Positions 8,949 through 16,623 of a stretch of DNA of 64,000 nucleotides are shown one piece after another; position 1 is the first letter of the stretch; the number at the start of each line of letters is the position of its first letter. Origin of the DNA: Chloroflexota bacterium (lineage in GTDB: Bacteria > Chloroflexota > Limnocylindria > Limnocylindrales > CSP1-4); contig JAJZRG010000010.1 in assembly GCA_021802825.1 (NCBI GenBank), forward strand, positions 24,072 through 88,071, written 5' to 3'. Below the pieces are notes generated by a model. It was not told the DNA's origin. It made no database searches and saw nothing but the letters and a program-made list of their open reading frames with translations. A program made the position numbers and the translations under genes.

Positions 8949-9149
8949 AGGCGGCCCCAGCGGGTGGGTGTTTGGGCGACGAGGCCCCAGCGGGCGCGGG
9001 CGGCGAGGGCCGGTCGGCCACAGTCGGCGCGGGCGGGTCGGCCACAGTCGGCGCGGGCGGGTCGGCCCCAGCGGGCCCGGGCGGGGATGGCCGAACGGCG
9101 CCGCGGGCGCGGGCGGGCCGGCGCCGCGGACGAGCACCGGTGGGAAGCC
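8731..9149. other. Intergenic region with repeats, no gene seen
   Basis: Between the 5' end of the HTH gene and the 3' end of the formate dehydrogenase gene I see no credible coding sequence. It holds the direct repeats with palindromes and, further right, a short tandem array. Confidence 0.6.
9012..9083. repeat. Tandem repeat, 24-bp unit x 3
   Basis: The unit GGTCGGCCACAGTCGGCG plus CGGGCG occurs at 9012-9035 and 9036-9059, with a degenerate third copy at 9060-9083. There are no spacers, so this is a minisatellite and not a CRISPR. Confidence 0.7.
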
Positions 9150-11066
9150 TCAGGCGGTGGGAATGGCCTCGAGCTTCTCGATCCGGATCGCTGCCGCCTT
9201 GAACTCCGCGGTGCCGGCCTTCGGGTCGGTGGCGTCGATCGTCAGCAGGTTCACGTCCACCACGTCGGGGAAGTGGAAGGCCATGAACGCGAGGCCGGGC
9301 CGCAGCGCTGGCTCGCGGCGCACGGGCGCCTCAACGGACCCGCGCCGCGTGACGATCCGGACGACCTCGCCCTCGCCGAGCCCCAGGCGCGCCATGTCCT
9401 CGGGGCACAGGTCCAGCCCCGCGCCCTTGCGCCGCGGGGACCGCAGCAGCCCCGATTGGACGCCGGTGTTGTAGGAGTCGAGCCGGCGGCCGGTCGTGAG
9501 GCGGATGGGGAATTGGTCAGAGAGCGGCTCGACCGGTGGCTCGTGGTCCACGGGGCTGAAGATGGCGCGAAGGCCGGGCACTGGGTCGGCCCACAGGCGC
9601 GAGTGCAGGAACGGCTCGCCCGGGTGGCTCTCGTCCCAGCACGGCCACTGGAGCCCGTCCTCGGCCTCGAGCCGCGCGTAGGTCATGCCGCGGAATGCGG
9701 CGGCCAACGAGCGGAACTCGTCCCAGACGCGCTCGGCCGCGGGCTCGCCCCAGTCGTGGCCCAGCCGCTTGGCGATCTCGAAGATGATCCACAGGTCGTC
9801 GCGAGCCTCGCCCGGCGGGTCGATCGCCTTGCGCACGCGTTGGACGCGGCGCTCGGAGTTGGTGACGGTGCCGTCGGTCTCGGCCCAGGCTGCCGCGGCG
9901 GGCAGGACGACGTCGGCCAATTCGGCGGTGGCGGTCAGGACGATGTCCTGCACGACCATGAAGTCGAGCCCGCGCAGCAGGCGCTTCACGCGGTGCGCAT
10001 CGGCTTCCGACTGGACCGGGTTCTCGCCGATGCAGTAGACCGCGGTCAGCTCGCCCCGCTCCATCGCGTCGTACATGCCGGTCAGGTTCAGTCCCCGCTT
10101 GGGCGGGACCGTGACCCCCCAGGCAGCATCGAACGGCGCGCGCAGGGCGTCGTTCTCCACGAACTGGAAGCCCGGCAGCCGGTCCGGCAGCGCGCCGCTG
10201 TCGCCGCCGCCCTGGACGTTGTTCTGGCCGCGCAGCGGGTTGACCCCCGAGCCCCACTTGCCCACGTGCCCGGTGAGGAGCGACAGGTTGATCAGTGCGA
10301 GGACGTTGTCCACCGCGTTGTGGTGCTCGGTGATGCCCAGGGTCCAGCAGATCATCGCCTTGTCGGCGTTCGCGTAGGCGTGGGCGGCCTCGCGGATGGC
10401 CGCGGCGGGGACGCCGGTCACGCGCTCCGCATACTCGAGCGTGTAGGGCTCGACGCAGGCGCGGTAGGCCTCGAAACCGGTCGTGGCGCGGCCGATGAAC
10501 TCGTCGTCCGCGAGGCCGGCGGCGATGATCTCGCGGCCCATCGCGTTCGCCATCGCGATGTCGGACCCGATGTCGAGCCCCAGCCAGAGGTCCGCCCACT
10601 CGGCCGAGGAGGTGCGGCGCGGGTCAATCGCGATCAGCCGGGCACCCCGGCGCACGCCCTTGAGCAGGTGGTGGAAGAAGATCGGGTGCGTCTCCCGGGC
10701 GTTGCTGCCCCACAGGAGGACGAGGTCCGTCTCCTCGGCTTCTCTATAGCTGCTGGTCGAGCCCCCGGCTCCGAACACGGTCGCCAGACCGGCGACAGAG
10801 GGAGCGTGTCAGGTTCGATTGCAGCTATCGATGTTGTTCGACCCGAGGACCGCGCGGGAGAGCTTCTGGGCAGCGAAGTTGACCTCGTTGGTCGACCGGC
10901 TGCAGCTGAAGATCCCGAAGGTCGTGGGGCCGTGCGCCGCCCCAGCTGCCCTCAGCCCGTCGGCGACCCGGTCCAGCGCCTCGTCCCAGGTGGCGGGACG
11001 CAGCGGTGAGCTCCGGTCGCCGTCGCGAACGAGCGGCGTGGTGAGGCGGACGTAGTCCCTGGGCAC
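9150..11066 (-). CDS. fdhF: Selenocysteine-containing formate dehydrogenase, catalytic (alpha) subunit
   Basis: Molybdenum/tungsten bis-MGD oxidoreductase that would oxidise formate to CO2; 638 residues if UGA 10809-10811 is read as Sec86. The residues around the UGA read CNRT-U-HAPSVAGL, matching the catalytic Sec/Cys-His site of the family. The reading frame and homology continue on both sides: NNIDS before, then FGAGGSTSSYREAEETDLV and WGSNARETHPIFFHH. Later cofactor-binding stretches are visible (LRGQNNVQGGGD, GENPVQSEAD, TTGRRLDSYNTG). The GTG at 11066 has GAGG 7 bases upstream; an in-frame GTG at 11123 is the alternative. From either start the N-terminal cysteine-rich [4Fe-4S] segment normal for the family is absent. 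Likely partners are the NuoEF protein at 1-1673 and MobA at 28231. Confidence 0.93.
10780..10796 (-). promoter_or_regulatory. Bacterial SECIS hairpin
   Basis: On the coding strand, 12 bases after the UGA, GTCGCC-GGTCT-GGCGAC forms a perfect 6-bp stem with a five-base GGTCT loop. The E. coli fdhF SECIS element recognised by SelB has a GGUCU apical loop at the same place after its UGA. This supports recoding rather than a nonsense mutation. Confidence 0.85.
10809..10811 (-). other. In-frame UGA selenocysteine codon
   Basis: TGA on the minus strand at the active-site position of formate dehydrogenase (context T-U-H-A-P-S). selA, selB, selC and selD in the same window make recoding plausible. 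Confidence 0.9.
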
Positions 11067-11419
11067 TGGCGTACCTCGGTAGTGGGGCGTCGGTCCGATC
11101 CGCGCAGTGTAGCCGGGCGACACGCAGACGGCGTATCGAGTAGACGGCGTGTCGGTCAGACTTCACAGCGCCATGACAGGATCGGGGCGCCCGGTCGCCC
11201 CAATGGCCGCGGCACGCAGCTGTGCCAAGGTAACGCTGGCGGAGCGCGGATCGCGCCCAGGCCCGGGCCATTCCGTGGTCGACCAGGTCACCGCGACACC
11301 ACTTGTCACGCAGCTGTGCCAGGAGACCCGGACCGCCTAGCGGACCTGTCGGTCGCCGCCCGCACAGGCTCTGCTAGCGTCCGCGCCGCGTGCGAGGGCG
11401 CCCCCTCCTGGAGTCCGAC
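11067..11419. other. Intergenic region, two copies of a 15-bp motif
   Basis: Divergent region between the formate dehydrogenase and the MttB remnant; no gene seen. CACGCAGCTGTGCCA occurs at about 11213-11227 and 11307-11321. The first copy lies in a partly palindromic context (GGCAC...GTGCC). Its function is unknown. Confidence 0.45.
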
Positions 11420-11860
11420 GTGTCCGCCCTGCCCCGAGTCCTCTCCGACGCCGAGATCGCCAAGATCGCCGAGATCCACGAGCAGAGCCTCGCGGTGCCG
11501 GCACGGACCGGCATGCGCATCGACTCCGACCGCGCCCGTCGCATCCTCGAGGCCGCCGCGGCCCGGGTTGACCACGCCGCTCGCCGCGTCCGGTTCCCGC
11601 GCGAGCGCCGCGCTCCCACGCGCCAGGACTGGTGGAGCGCCGCGACGCTCGTCGACACGATGGACGACGTGGTCATGTACTGGCAGATGGTGACGGTCGG
11701 CGACGAGGGCCCAGACCCCGCCCGGCCCGTCCTCGACGAGGCCCGCGCCAAGGCGTTCGCGGCCATCAACGGGCACCAGCAGCTGCCGTTCGAGGATGGC
11801 GTGGACGAGGCGCTCGACCAGCTCGCGAGCGACGCCGAGGCGGTCACCACCGCCGCTTGA
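11420..11860 (+). pseudogene. Internally deleted MttB-like methyltransferase remnant
   Basis: An open frame of 146 residues from a GTG with GGAG 6 bases upstream. The N-terminal part (LSDAEIAKIAEIHEQSL...TGMRIDSDRARRILEAA...VDHAARRVRFPRE) matches the start of MttB-family proteins, which are about 480 residues. It then jumps to a mid-protein segment (ATLVDTMDDVVMYWQM) and ends with a C-terminal-like piece (FEDGVDEALDQLA). The barrel core is missing, so it cannot be a normal methyltransferase. It lies 24 bases before a full-length homologue. It may be a decayed duplicate, or a retained short protein given the intact frame and start signal. Confidence 0.65.
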
Positions 11861-11884
11861 CGCAGATGAAGAACGGGGATCGCC

Positions 11885-13324
11885 ATGCGACTGCACAGCC
11901 CATACCTGTCAGCGGACGAGATCGACCGCGTCCATGGGGCCTCGCTGCGGATCCTTGCCGAGACGGGCGTCAGGATTCACGGCCAGCGCGGCCTGCCGCT
12001 GCTCGAGGACGCCGGCGCTCGGGTGGACCACGAGACCGGCATCGCCCGCATCCCGCGCGAGTTGGTCGAGCAGACGCTGGCCCTGGCGCCAAAGCGCTGG
12101 ACTCTGGGCGCGCGCAACCCCGCACTGGCCGCTGAGCTGCCATCAGCCCGGTCCGGATTCGCCATCGACGGCACCGCCGCGTTCATGCAGGACTTCGCGA
12201 CCGGCGAGCGGCGCTACGGGACGAAGGCCGACATCACCGCGGCGATGCGGGTGCTGGGCGCCTGCGACCTTGCGGTGATGGCCTGGCCGCCGGTCGCCGC
12301 GTCAGACATGCCGGTGGGCTCGCGGCCGCTCCACGAGTTCGCTGCGATGCTCGCGGCCTTCTCCGGCCATGGCGAGCACGAGCTCCACCGCCGCGAGCAG
12401 GCGCCGTTCCTGCGCGGGATCATTGCCGCCTTCGCCGGGTCCGAGGCCGCGGCCCGCGAGGGCCACGAGGCCTCGCTCGTCTACTGCCCGGTGGCGCCGC
12501 TGGTCCACGACGGGCCGATGCTCGACGCGTATCTCGATCTCGGCGACCTCGACCTGCCGGTCATGGTCCTGCCGATGCCGGTGCCGGGGACAACCGGGCC
12601 GGCCTCGCTGATGGGCAACATCGCCCTGGCCAATGCCGAGTCGCTCTCGTCGATCGTGCTGTTCCAGCTCGCCCATCCCGGGCGACCGCTGATCTACGGT
12701 TCGGCGGTGGGCTCGATGGACTTCCGCTCCGGTGCCTTTCTCGCCGGCACTCCCGAGATGGCGATCCAGTCCGCGGCGCTGACCACGATGGGAGTCACGT
12801 ACGGCCTGCCGACCGCGGCGTCGGGCTGCGTGTCGGATGCGCACCAGGCCGGCCCGGAGGCATGCATCGAGAAGCTGCTCACGACGATCCCGCCCGTCGC
12901 TGCCGGCGCCGACATCGTCATCGGCTACGGCGAGATCGACGGCGATCAGACGCTGCTGCTCGAGCAGATCCTCGTGGACAACGAGCTGGCGCATCTGGCG
13001 CTCCGTCTCGCCGAGGGCGTCGACGGGCGCGAGGGAGCGGAGCTGCTCGACGACACGGCCGAGGTGGGCCCGGGCGGCCACTTCCTCGCCCAGCCCTCGA
13101 GCCGGCGCGCGGCGCGCAGCGACGAGTTCTACGAGCCCGCGCTGATCGGGCGGGTCGCCCTGGACGCCTGGGCGGCGGCCGGCAGGCCGTCGATGTACGG
13201 CCGGGCCCGCGAGCGGGTCGAGGCGATCCTTGCGGCGCCGGCGGTGAATGGCGTGCCCGAAGTCGTGCTCGAGGAGGTGGACCGAATCCTGGCCGAAGCC
13301 GACCTCGCCCTGGCTGACGAGTAG
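11885..13324 (+). CDS. MttB-family (trimethylamine/betaine-type) corrinoid methyltransferase
   Basis: 479 residues, full length for the family. These proteins move a methyl group from a quaternary or tertiary amine to a corrinoid protein. The sequence runs without any in-frame TAG; the region corresponding to the pyrrolysine segment reads AASGCVSDAHQAGPEACIEKL, so it is the non-pyrrolysine type like glycine betaine methyltransferase MtgB. TIM-barrel-like blocks include VMVLPMPVPGTTGPAS and GTPEMAIQSAALT. No corrinoid protein or activating enzyme is adjacent, so the substrate and partner cannot be named. Confidence 0.85.
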   Translation: MRLHSPYLSADEIDRVHGASLRILAETGVRIHGQRGLPLLEDAGARVDHETGIARIPRELVEQTLALAPKRWTLGARNPALAAELPSARSGFAIDGTAAFMQDFATGERRYGTKADITAAMRVLGACDLAVMAWPPVAASDMPVGSRPLHEFAAMLAAFSGHGEHELHRREQAPFLRGIIAAFAGSEAAAREGHEASLVYCPVAPLVHDGPMLDAYLDLGDLDLPVMVLPMPVPGTTGPASLMGNIALANAESLSSIVLFQLAHPGRPLIYGSAVGSMDFRSGAFLAGTPEMAIQSAALTTMGVTYGLPTAASGCVSDAHQAGPEACIEKLLTTIPPVAAGADIVIGYGEIDGDQTLLLEQILVDNELAHLALRLAEGVDGREGAELLDDTAEVGPGGHFLAQPSSRRAARSDEFYEPALIGRVALDAWAAAGRPSMYGRARERVEAILAAPAVNGVPEVVLEEVDRILAEADLALADE

Positions 13325-13393
13325 CGCCCCCGAGACGCGCGCCGCGACATCCGCCTCCGGTGCCTCGTCACCGCATCTGCCCCCCGCCGCGGG

Positions 13394-13399
13394 TACCCT
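13394..13399 (+). promoter_or_regulatory. Candidate -10 box, leaderless
   Basis: TACCCT lies 7 bases before ATG 13407. Confidence 0.5.
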
Positions 13400-13406
13400 T
13401 CCACCG

Positions 13407-14000
13407 ATGACTGCTGCCGAGGGGCAGCAGCCCGCCGACCCCGCCGACGACGCGGACGACGGGCGGCTGTTCTGCTACCGACACCCCGACCGCGAGACGT
13501 GGGTCCGCTGCGGACGCTGCGACCGGCCGATCTGCACCAAGTGCGCGATGCAGGGTCCGGTGGGCTTCCGGTGCCGCGACTGCGGACGGCCGGTCCGGGA
13601 CCCGATGAGCTCGTTCACCCCCGCGCAACTGCTGGGCGGCCTCGCGGTCTCGTTCGGCGGAGGGCTCCTGGCCGCGGCGATCTCCGCCCGCTTCGGGTTC
13701 TTCGCCTTGTTCGTCGCGTTCTTCGCGGGCGGCTTGATCGCCCAGGCGACCACGCGCGTGACGGGCTACAAGATGGGCCCGGCCATGGACGTCCTGGTCT
13801 ATGGCGGCATCGTCGCGGGGGCGGCGGCCGTGTTCGGGATCATGAACACCGAGCTCATCTCGCTGCTCCTCGCGCAGGGCGCCGCGGCTGGGGCGGGCAA
13901 CGGCCAGGCTGGCGTCGGCAGCTACCTGGCGCAGGAGGCGTTCTGGGCGGCGATCGGGGCGGCGGTGACCTGCGTGGGCGCACGCTCCCGGATGCGCTGA
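13407..14000 (+). CDS. B-box zinc-finger membrane protein
   Basis: 197 residues. The N-terminal half carries a Cys/His cluster (FCYRHPDRETWVRCGRCDRPIC, then CRDCGRPV) resembling a B-box or rhomboid-associated zinc ribbon. The C-terminal half has about four hydrophobic helices (AQLLGGLAVSFGGGLLAAAI, FGFFALFVAFFAGGLIAQA, VLVYGGIVAGAAAVFGIM, and one at the end). The length and order suit 'B-box zinc finger protein' families of unknown role. TACCCT 7 bases upstream suggests its own leaderless transcript. It is convergent with selD. Confidence 0.8.
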   Translation: MTAAEGQQPADPADDADDGRLFCYRHPDRETWVRCGRCDRPICTKCAMQGPVGFRCRDCGRPVRDPMSSFTPAQLLGGLAVSFGGGLLAAAISARFGFFALFVAFFAGGLIAQATTRVTGYKMGPAMDVLVYGGIVAGAAAVFGIMNTELISLLLAQGAAAGAGNGQAGVGSYLAQEAFWAAIGAAVTCVGARSRMR

Positions 14001-14032
14001 CCGCGCAGCAGAGAGGGCGGGCCACGAGCCCG

Positions 14033-15100
14033 CTAGCGCAGCGCGACCCCCGGGGCCTCTCCGTCGGCCAGCTCCTCGACGACCCCGACCCGCCATGTCT
14101 CGACGCCGGCGCCCGCGAGGTCGGCTTCGACCGCCGCCAGGACGTCCGCCGGCACAGCTGCCAGCAGGCCGCCCGACGTCTGCGGGTCATGGGCAAGCGC
14201 CACCACCTCGGGCGCAACCAGCGGGTCCACGCGCAACGCGGGAGCCGTGTAGCGCCGGTTGTGCCCGGCGCCGCCAGTCTCGACGCCCGCCCTGGCCGCC
14301 TCCAGCGCCCCCGCGAGCGCCGGCAGCGAGGCGGCCTCGAACGCGAGTCGGGCGCCCGACGCGCGGGCCATCTCGAGCCCGTGCCCCAGCAGCCCGAAGC
14401 CGGTGACGTCGGTCGCGCCGCGGATCCCGTGCCGGGCGAGGGCCTCGGCGGCCGCCCGGTTGAGCTGCCGCATCTGCGCGATGGCCGCCTCGAGGTCCGG
14501 TTGTCCGACGACGCCCGAGCGCCGGCCGCTCACCAGCAGCCCCGTGCCAAGGCGCTTGGTGAGCAGCAGCAGGTCACCGGGGCGCGCGCCTCCCTTGCGG
14601 AACAGCCGGTCGGGATGGGCCGCGCCAACCACGGCCAGCCCGTACTTCGGCTCCGAGTCCTTGATCGTGTGCCCGCCGGCGAGCACCCCGCCCGCCTCGC
14701 GGACCTTGCCCGCGGCGGCCCCGAAGATGGCCGCCAGCACGTCGCGCGGCAGCTCCTCGGGGAACGCCGCGATCGACAGCGCGAACAGCACGCGGCCACC
14801 CATCGCGAACACGTCGGAGAGCGCGTTGGCGGCCGCGATCTCGCCGAACGCCACCGGGTCGTCAACGAGCGGCGGGAAGAAGTCGAGCGTGCCGAGGATC
14901 GCGAGGTCGTCTGAGACCTGGTACGCGGCGGCGTCGTCGGGCGGCTCGAGGCCGGCAATCAGGCGCCCTGCCGTGGGCGTGATCGCGCCGAGCCCGGCCA
15001 GGGCGTCGGCCAGCAGGTCGGCGCCCAGCTTCGCGGCGCAGCCGCCACAATCGGTGAGGTCGGTCAGGCGGATCGTCGGGGGCTCGGGACGCGCGGTCAT
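14033..15100 (-). CDS. selD: Selenide, water dikinase (selenophosphate synthetase)
   Basis: 355 residues. It makes selenophosphate from selenide and ATP for selenocysteine (and possibly 2-selenouridine) synthesis. The N-terminal catalytic motif DCGGCAAKL holds C21 in the Cys/Sec position and K24. Glycine-rich and Asp motifs follow (DDAAAYQV, NALSDVFAMGG, GHTIKDSEPKYG, TDVTGFGLLGHG, DPQTSGGLL). A cysteine form means SelD itself does not need UGA recoding. TATGAT 6 bases before the ATG indicates a leaderless mRNA. Divergent from selC, 38 bases apart. Confidence 0.96.
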   Translation of the reverse strand: MTARPEPPTIRLTDLTDCGGCAAKLGADLLADALAGLGAITPTAGRLIAGLEPPDDAAAYQVSDDLAILGTLDFFPPLVDDPVAFGEIAAANALSDVFAMGGRVLFALSIAAFPEELPRDVLAAIFGAAAGKVREAGGVLAGGHTIKDSEPKYGLAVVGAAHPDRLFRKGGARPGDLLLLTKRLGTGLLVSGRRSGVVGQPDLEAAIAQMRQLNRAAAEALARHGIRGATDVTGFGLLGHGLEMARASGARLAFEAASLPALAGALEAARAGVETGGAGHNRRYTAPALRVDPLVAPEVVALAHDPQTSGGLLAAVPADVLAAVEADLAGAGVETWRVGVVEELADGEAPGVALR

Positions 15101-15104
15101 GTCG

Positions 15105-15133
15105 GGATCATAGGACCGGGGCGCCTATGATCC
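15105..15133. promoter_or_regulatory. Palindromic divergent promoter of selD and selC
   Basis: GGATCATAG (15105-15113) and CTATGATCC (15125-15133) are perfect 9-bp inverted arms around 11 bases. Each arm supplies a TATGAT -10 box: minus-strand 15112-15107, 6 bases before the selD ATG; plus-strand 15126-15131, 7 bases before tRNA-Sec base 1. The symmetry could also bind a regulator. Confidence 0.6.
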
Positions 15134-15138
15134 TGTCT

Positions 15139-15236
15139 GGGAGCGGATGGGTCCCGGTGGGCCTCCTGGTCTTCAAAACCAGTTGGCGCGGCGCCCGGCG
15201 TCGCGCGGTGGGTTCGACTCCCATGCGCTCCCGCCA
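15139..15236 (+). tRNA. selC: tRNA-Sec (UCA anticodon)
   Basis: 98 bases including an encoded CCA. The acceptor arms GGGAGCG/CGCTCCC pair. The anticodon stem CTGGT/ACCAG encloses loop CTTCAAA with anticodon TCA at 15173-15175, which reads UGA. The long variable arm (TTGGCGCGGCGCC...) and the T-arm GTGGG-TTCGACT-CCCAT are typical of bacterial tRNA-Sec. The discriminator is G. It supplies Ser-tRNA-Sec to SelA and Sec-tRNA-Sec to SelB. Confidence 0.96.
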
Positions 15237-15635
15237 GCCCCTGCCGACCCAGGTGGTGCCCGATGTCTCCATGGGACGGCCCTTGCGCGTGCGCTATGGC
15301 AGCCTCGAATCCTCGATGCGCAATCGGATGGTCCGCGGCGCGGCACGGCGGATCGGTCCGGGTTGGCGCTGACTCGCGAGCTTCGCGCGCCTTGGAGTGC
15401 GTGAGGCGTGGATACGAATCGCGTCTTTGTTGCAGACAGCCGACCATCCACCGACTTCGTTGCAGGAATGTAGATGGGACCGACACGCCCGCTGGCAGCG
15501 AGATCACCCGGGAGCGAGGTCGAGGTGTGCCCGATGCTGGGCGACCGGGCCCGCATTCGCACGCAGGCCGTACTCCTCATGCCCCAGCGGCATGCAGCGG
15601 CGCGATGGGAAGTGACGGGCATCACCGCCGCCGCC
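15237..15635. other. Intergenic region, nothing recognised
   Basis: Between selC and the convergent secreted-protein operon. No gene, integrase fragment or repeat recognised, although selC is a common integration site in other bacteria. Confidence 0.5.
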
Positions 15636-16607
15636 TCACGGCCATGCCCACGGCCACGTCGCCACAACCGTCCAGCCGGTGCTGCTGTCGCCGCGCATCA
15701 GCCGAGACGGGTTGCCCTCGGTGCGGAGCACGACGTACGCGTTGGCGGCGTCGATGGGGGCCACGGCGGCGACCGAGAGGGCATTGGACGGGTCGACGTC
15801 CACGCGCGACCAAGTGGCGGCGTCGTCCTGAGTCCTGTACAGATGGCCGTTGGCCTGCAGCCAGCCCCCACCCCCAAGCGTCAGGATTATGGCGCCAAGG
15901 TTGTATGAGGCGAGATCCTCAATCGACTGCCCTGACGAGCGCGAGATGGTCTCCCATCTCGCGTGGTCCCTGCGGACGAGCAGCCAGTCGTCGAGGGCGA
16001 CCCATCCCTGGTCGGGCAGCCACACGCCGCAGACGGCATGCGAGAGCGTGGTGCGACCGGCAATCGCAATCGGGACCCGGCTGTCAGGACAGGGCGAGAT
16101 GACGTCGTGCCAGCTGGAGCCACCATCGTCGGTCTCGGCGAGACGCGGCGGCTGGCGGACGGGGTGCACGACGGTCGTGAGCGAGCCGGCCGGTCCGGCG
16201 ATGAGGTCGTCGATCGGCTGTGACGCCACCTCGCGCCAGCCGCCCTGGGCCGTGCCGTGGAGGAGGCACCGCCCACCGTTGCGCCCCCCGCAGTCAGTCG
16301 CCAGCCAGACCGACGAGCCGTCGCTCGCCGCGCGAACCACCGGAGGGGCGTCCAGCAGCGCCATCGACCACGTCCGGCCGCCGTCCTGCGACACCGCGAC
16401 GACCCCGCGGGAGTCCTTGGTCAGGCTTGCCCCCGCGACGTAGATGTCGGGGCCAACGACGACCGCCGTCCGCGGATCGAACGAGGCCGTGCGCCCGCTC
16501 GGCCGGGGCGCCGGAGCGGTCCCCCACCCCGTCGCGGCGGCGGCCACGACGACCGCCACCGCGACAGGCGCCGCCAGGACGACGAGAGCGATGCTCCGAC
16601 GGCGCAC
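15636..16607 (-). CDS. Membrane-anchored or secreted beta-propeller-like protein (BNR/Asp-box repeats)
   Basis: 323 residues from a GTG preceded by a very strong ribosome site (AGAAGGAGG, 9 bases). A short Arg-rich start and a TM helix (SIALVVLAAPVAVAVVVAAAA) are followed by an exported domain. That domain has repeated Asp-box-like turns: SQDGGRTWSM, TDDGGSSWHD, TQDDAATWSR, typical of sialidase or photosystem-assembly-like beta-propellers. Several Cys (DCGGRNGGRCLL) may form disulfides. It is the third gene of an operon with 16624-17430 and 17427-18233. The role is unknown; ligand or polysaccharide binding is possible. Confidence 0.75.
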   Translation of the reverse strand: MRRRSIALVVLAAPVAVAVVVAAAATGWGTAPAPRPSGRTASFDPRTAVVVGPDIYVAGASLTKDSRGVVAVSQDGGRTWSMALLDAPPVVRAASDGSSVWLATDCGGRNGGRCLLHGTAQGGWREVASQPIDDLIAGPAGSLTTVVHPVRQPPRLAETDDGGSSWHDVISPCPDSRVPIAIAGRTTLSHAVCGVWLPDQGWVALDDWLLVRRDHARWETISRSSGQSIEDLASYNLGAIILTLGGGGWLQANGHLYRTQDDAATWSRVDVDPSNALSVAAVAPIDAANAYVVLRTEGNPSRLMRGDSSTGWTVVATWPWAWP

Positions 16608-16623
16608 CGTGCGGTTCCTCCTT

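Noticed and set aside
9012..9083. CRISPR array
   Set aside because: Units are directly adjacent with no spacers and only three copies; no cas genes nearby.
10779..10811. Frameshift or nonsense mutation in formate dehydrogenase
   Set aside because: Frame is kept across the stop, the UGA sits at the exact Sec position and a SECIS hairpin follows; all sel genes are present.
8778..11009. 743-codon plus-strand open frame
   Set aside because: Antisense of the formate dehydrogenase gene; the start consists of repeats and there is no recognisable domain.
12790..12880. Pyrrolysine site in the MttB-like protein
   Set aside because: No in-frame TAG anywhere in the gene; the segment reads AASGCVSDAHQ, as in non-pyrrolysine members.
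15139..15635. Integrated element at selC
   Set aside because: No integrase, no duplicated tRNA 3' end and no attachment-like repeat were seen to the right of selC.
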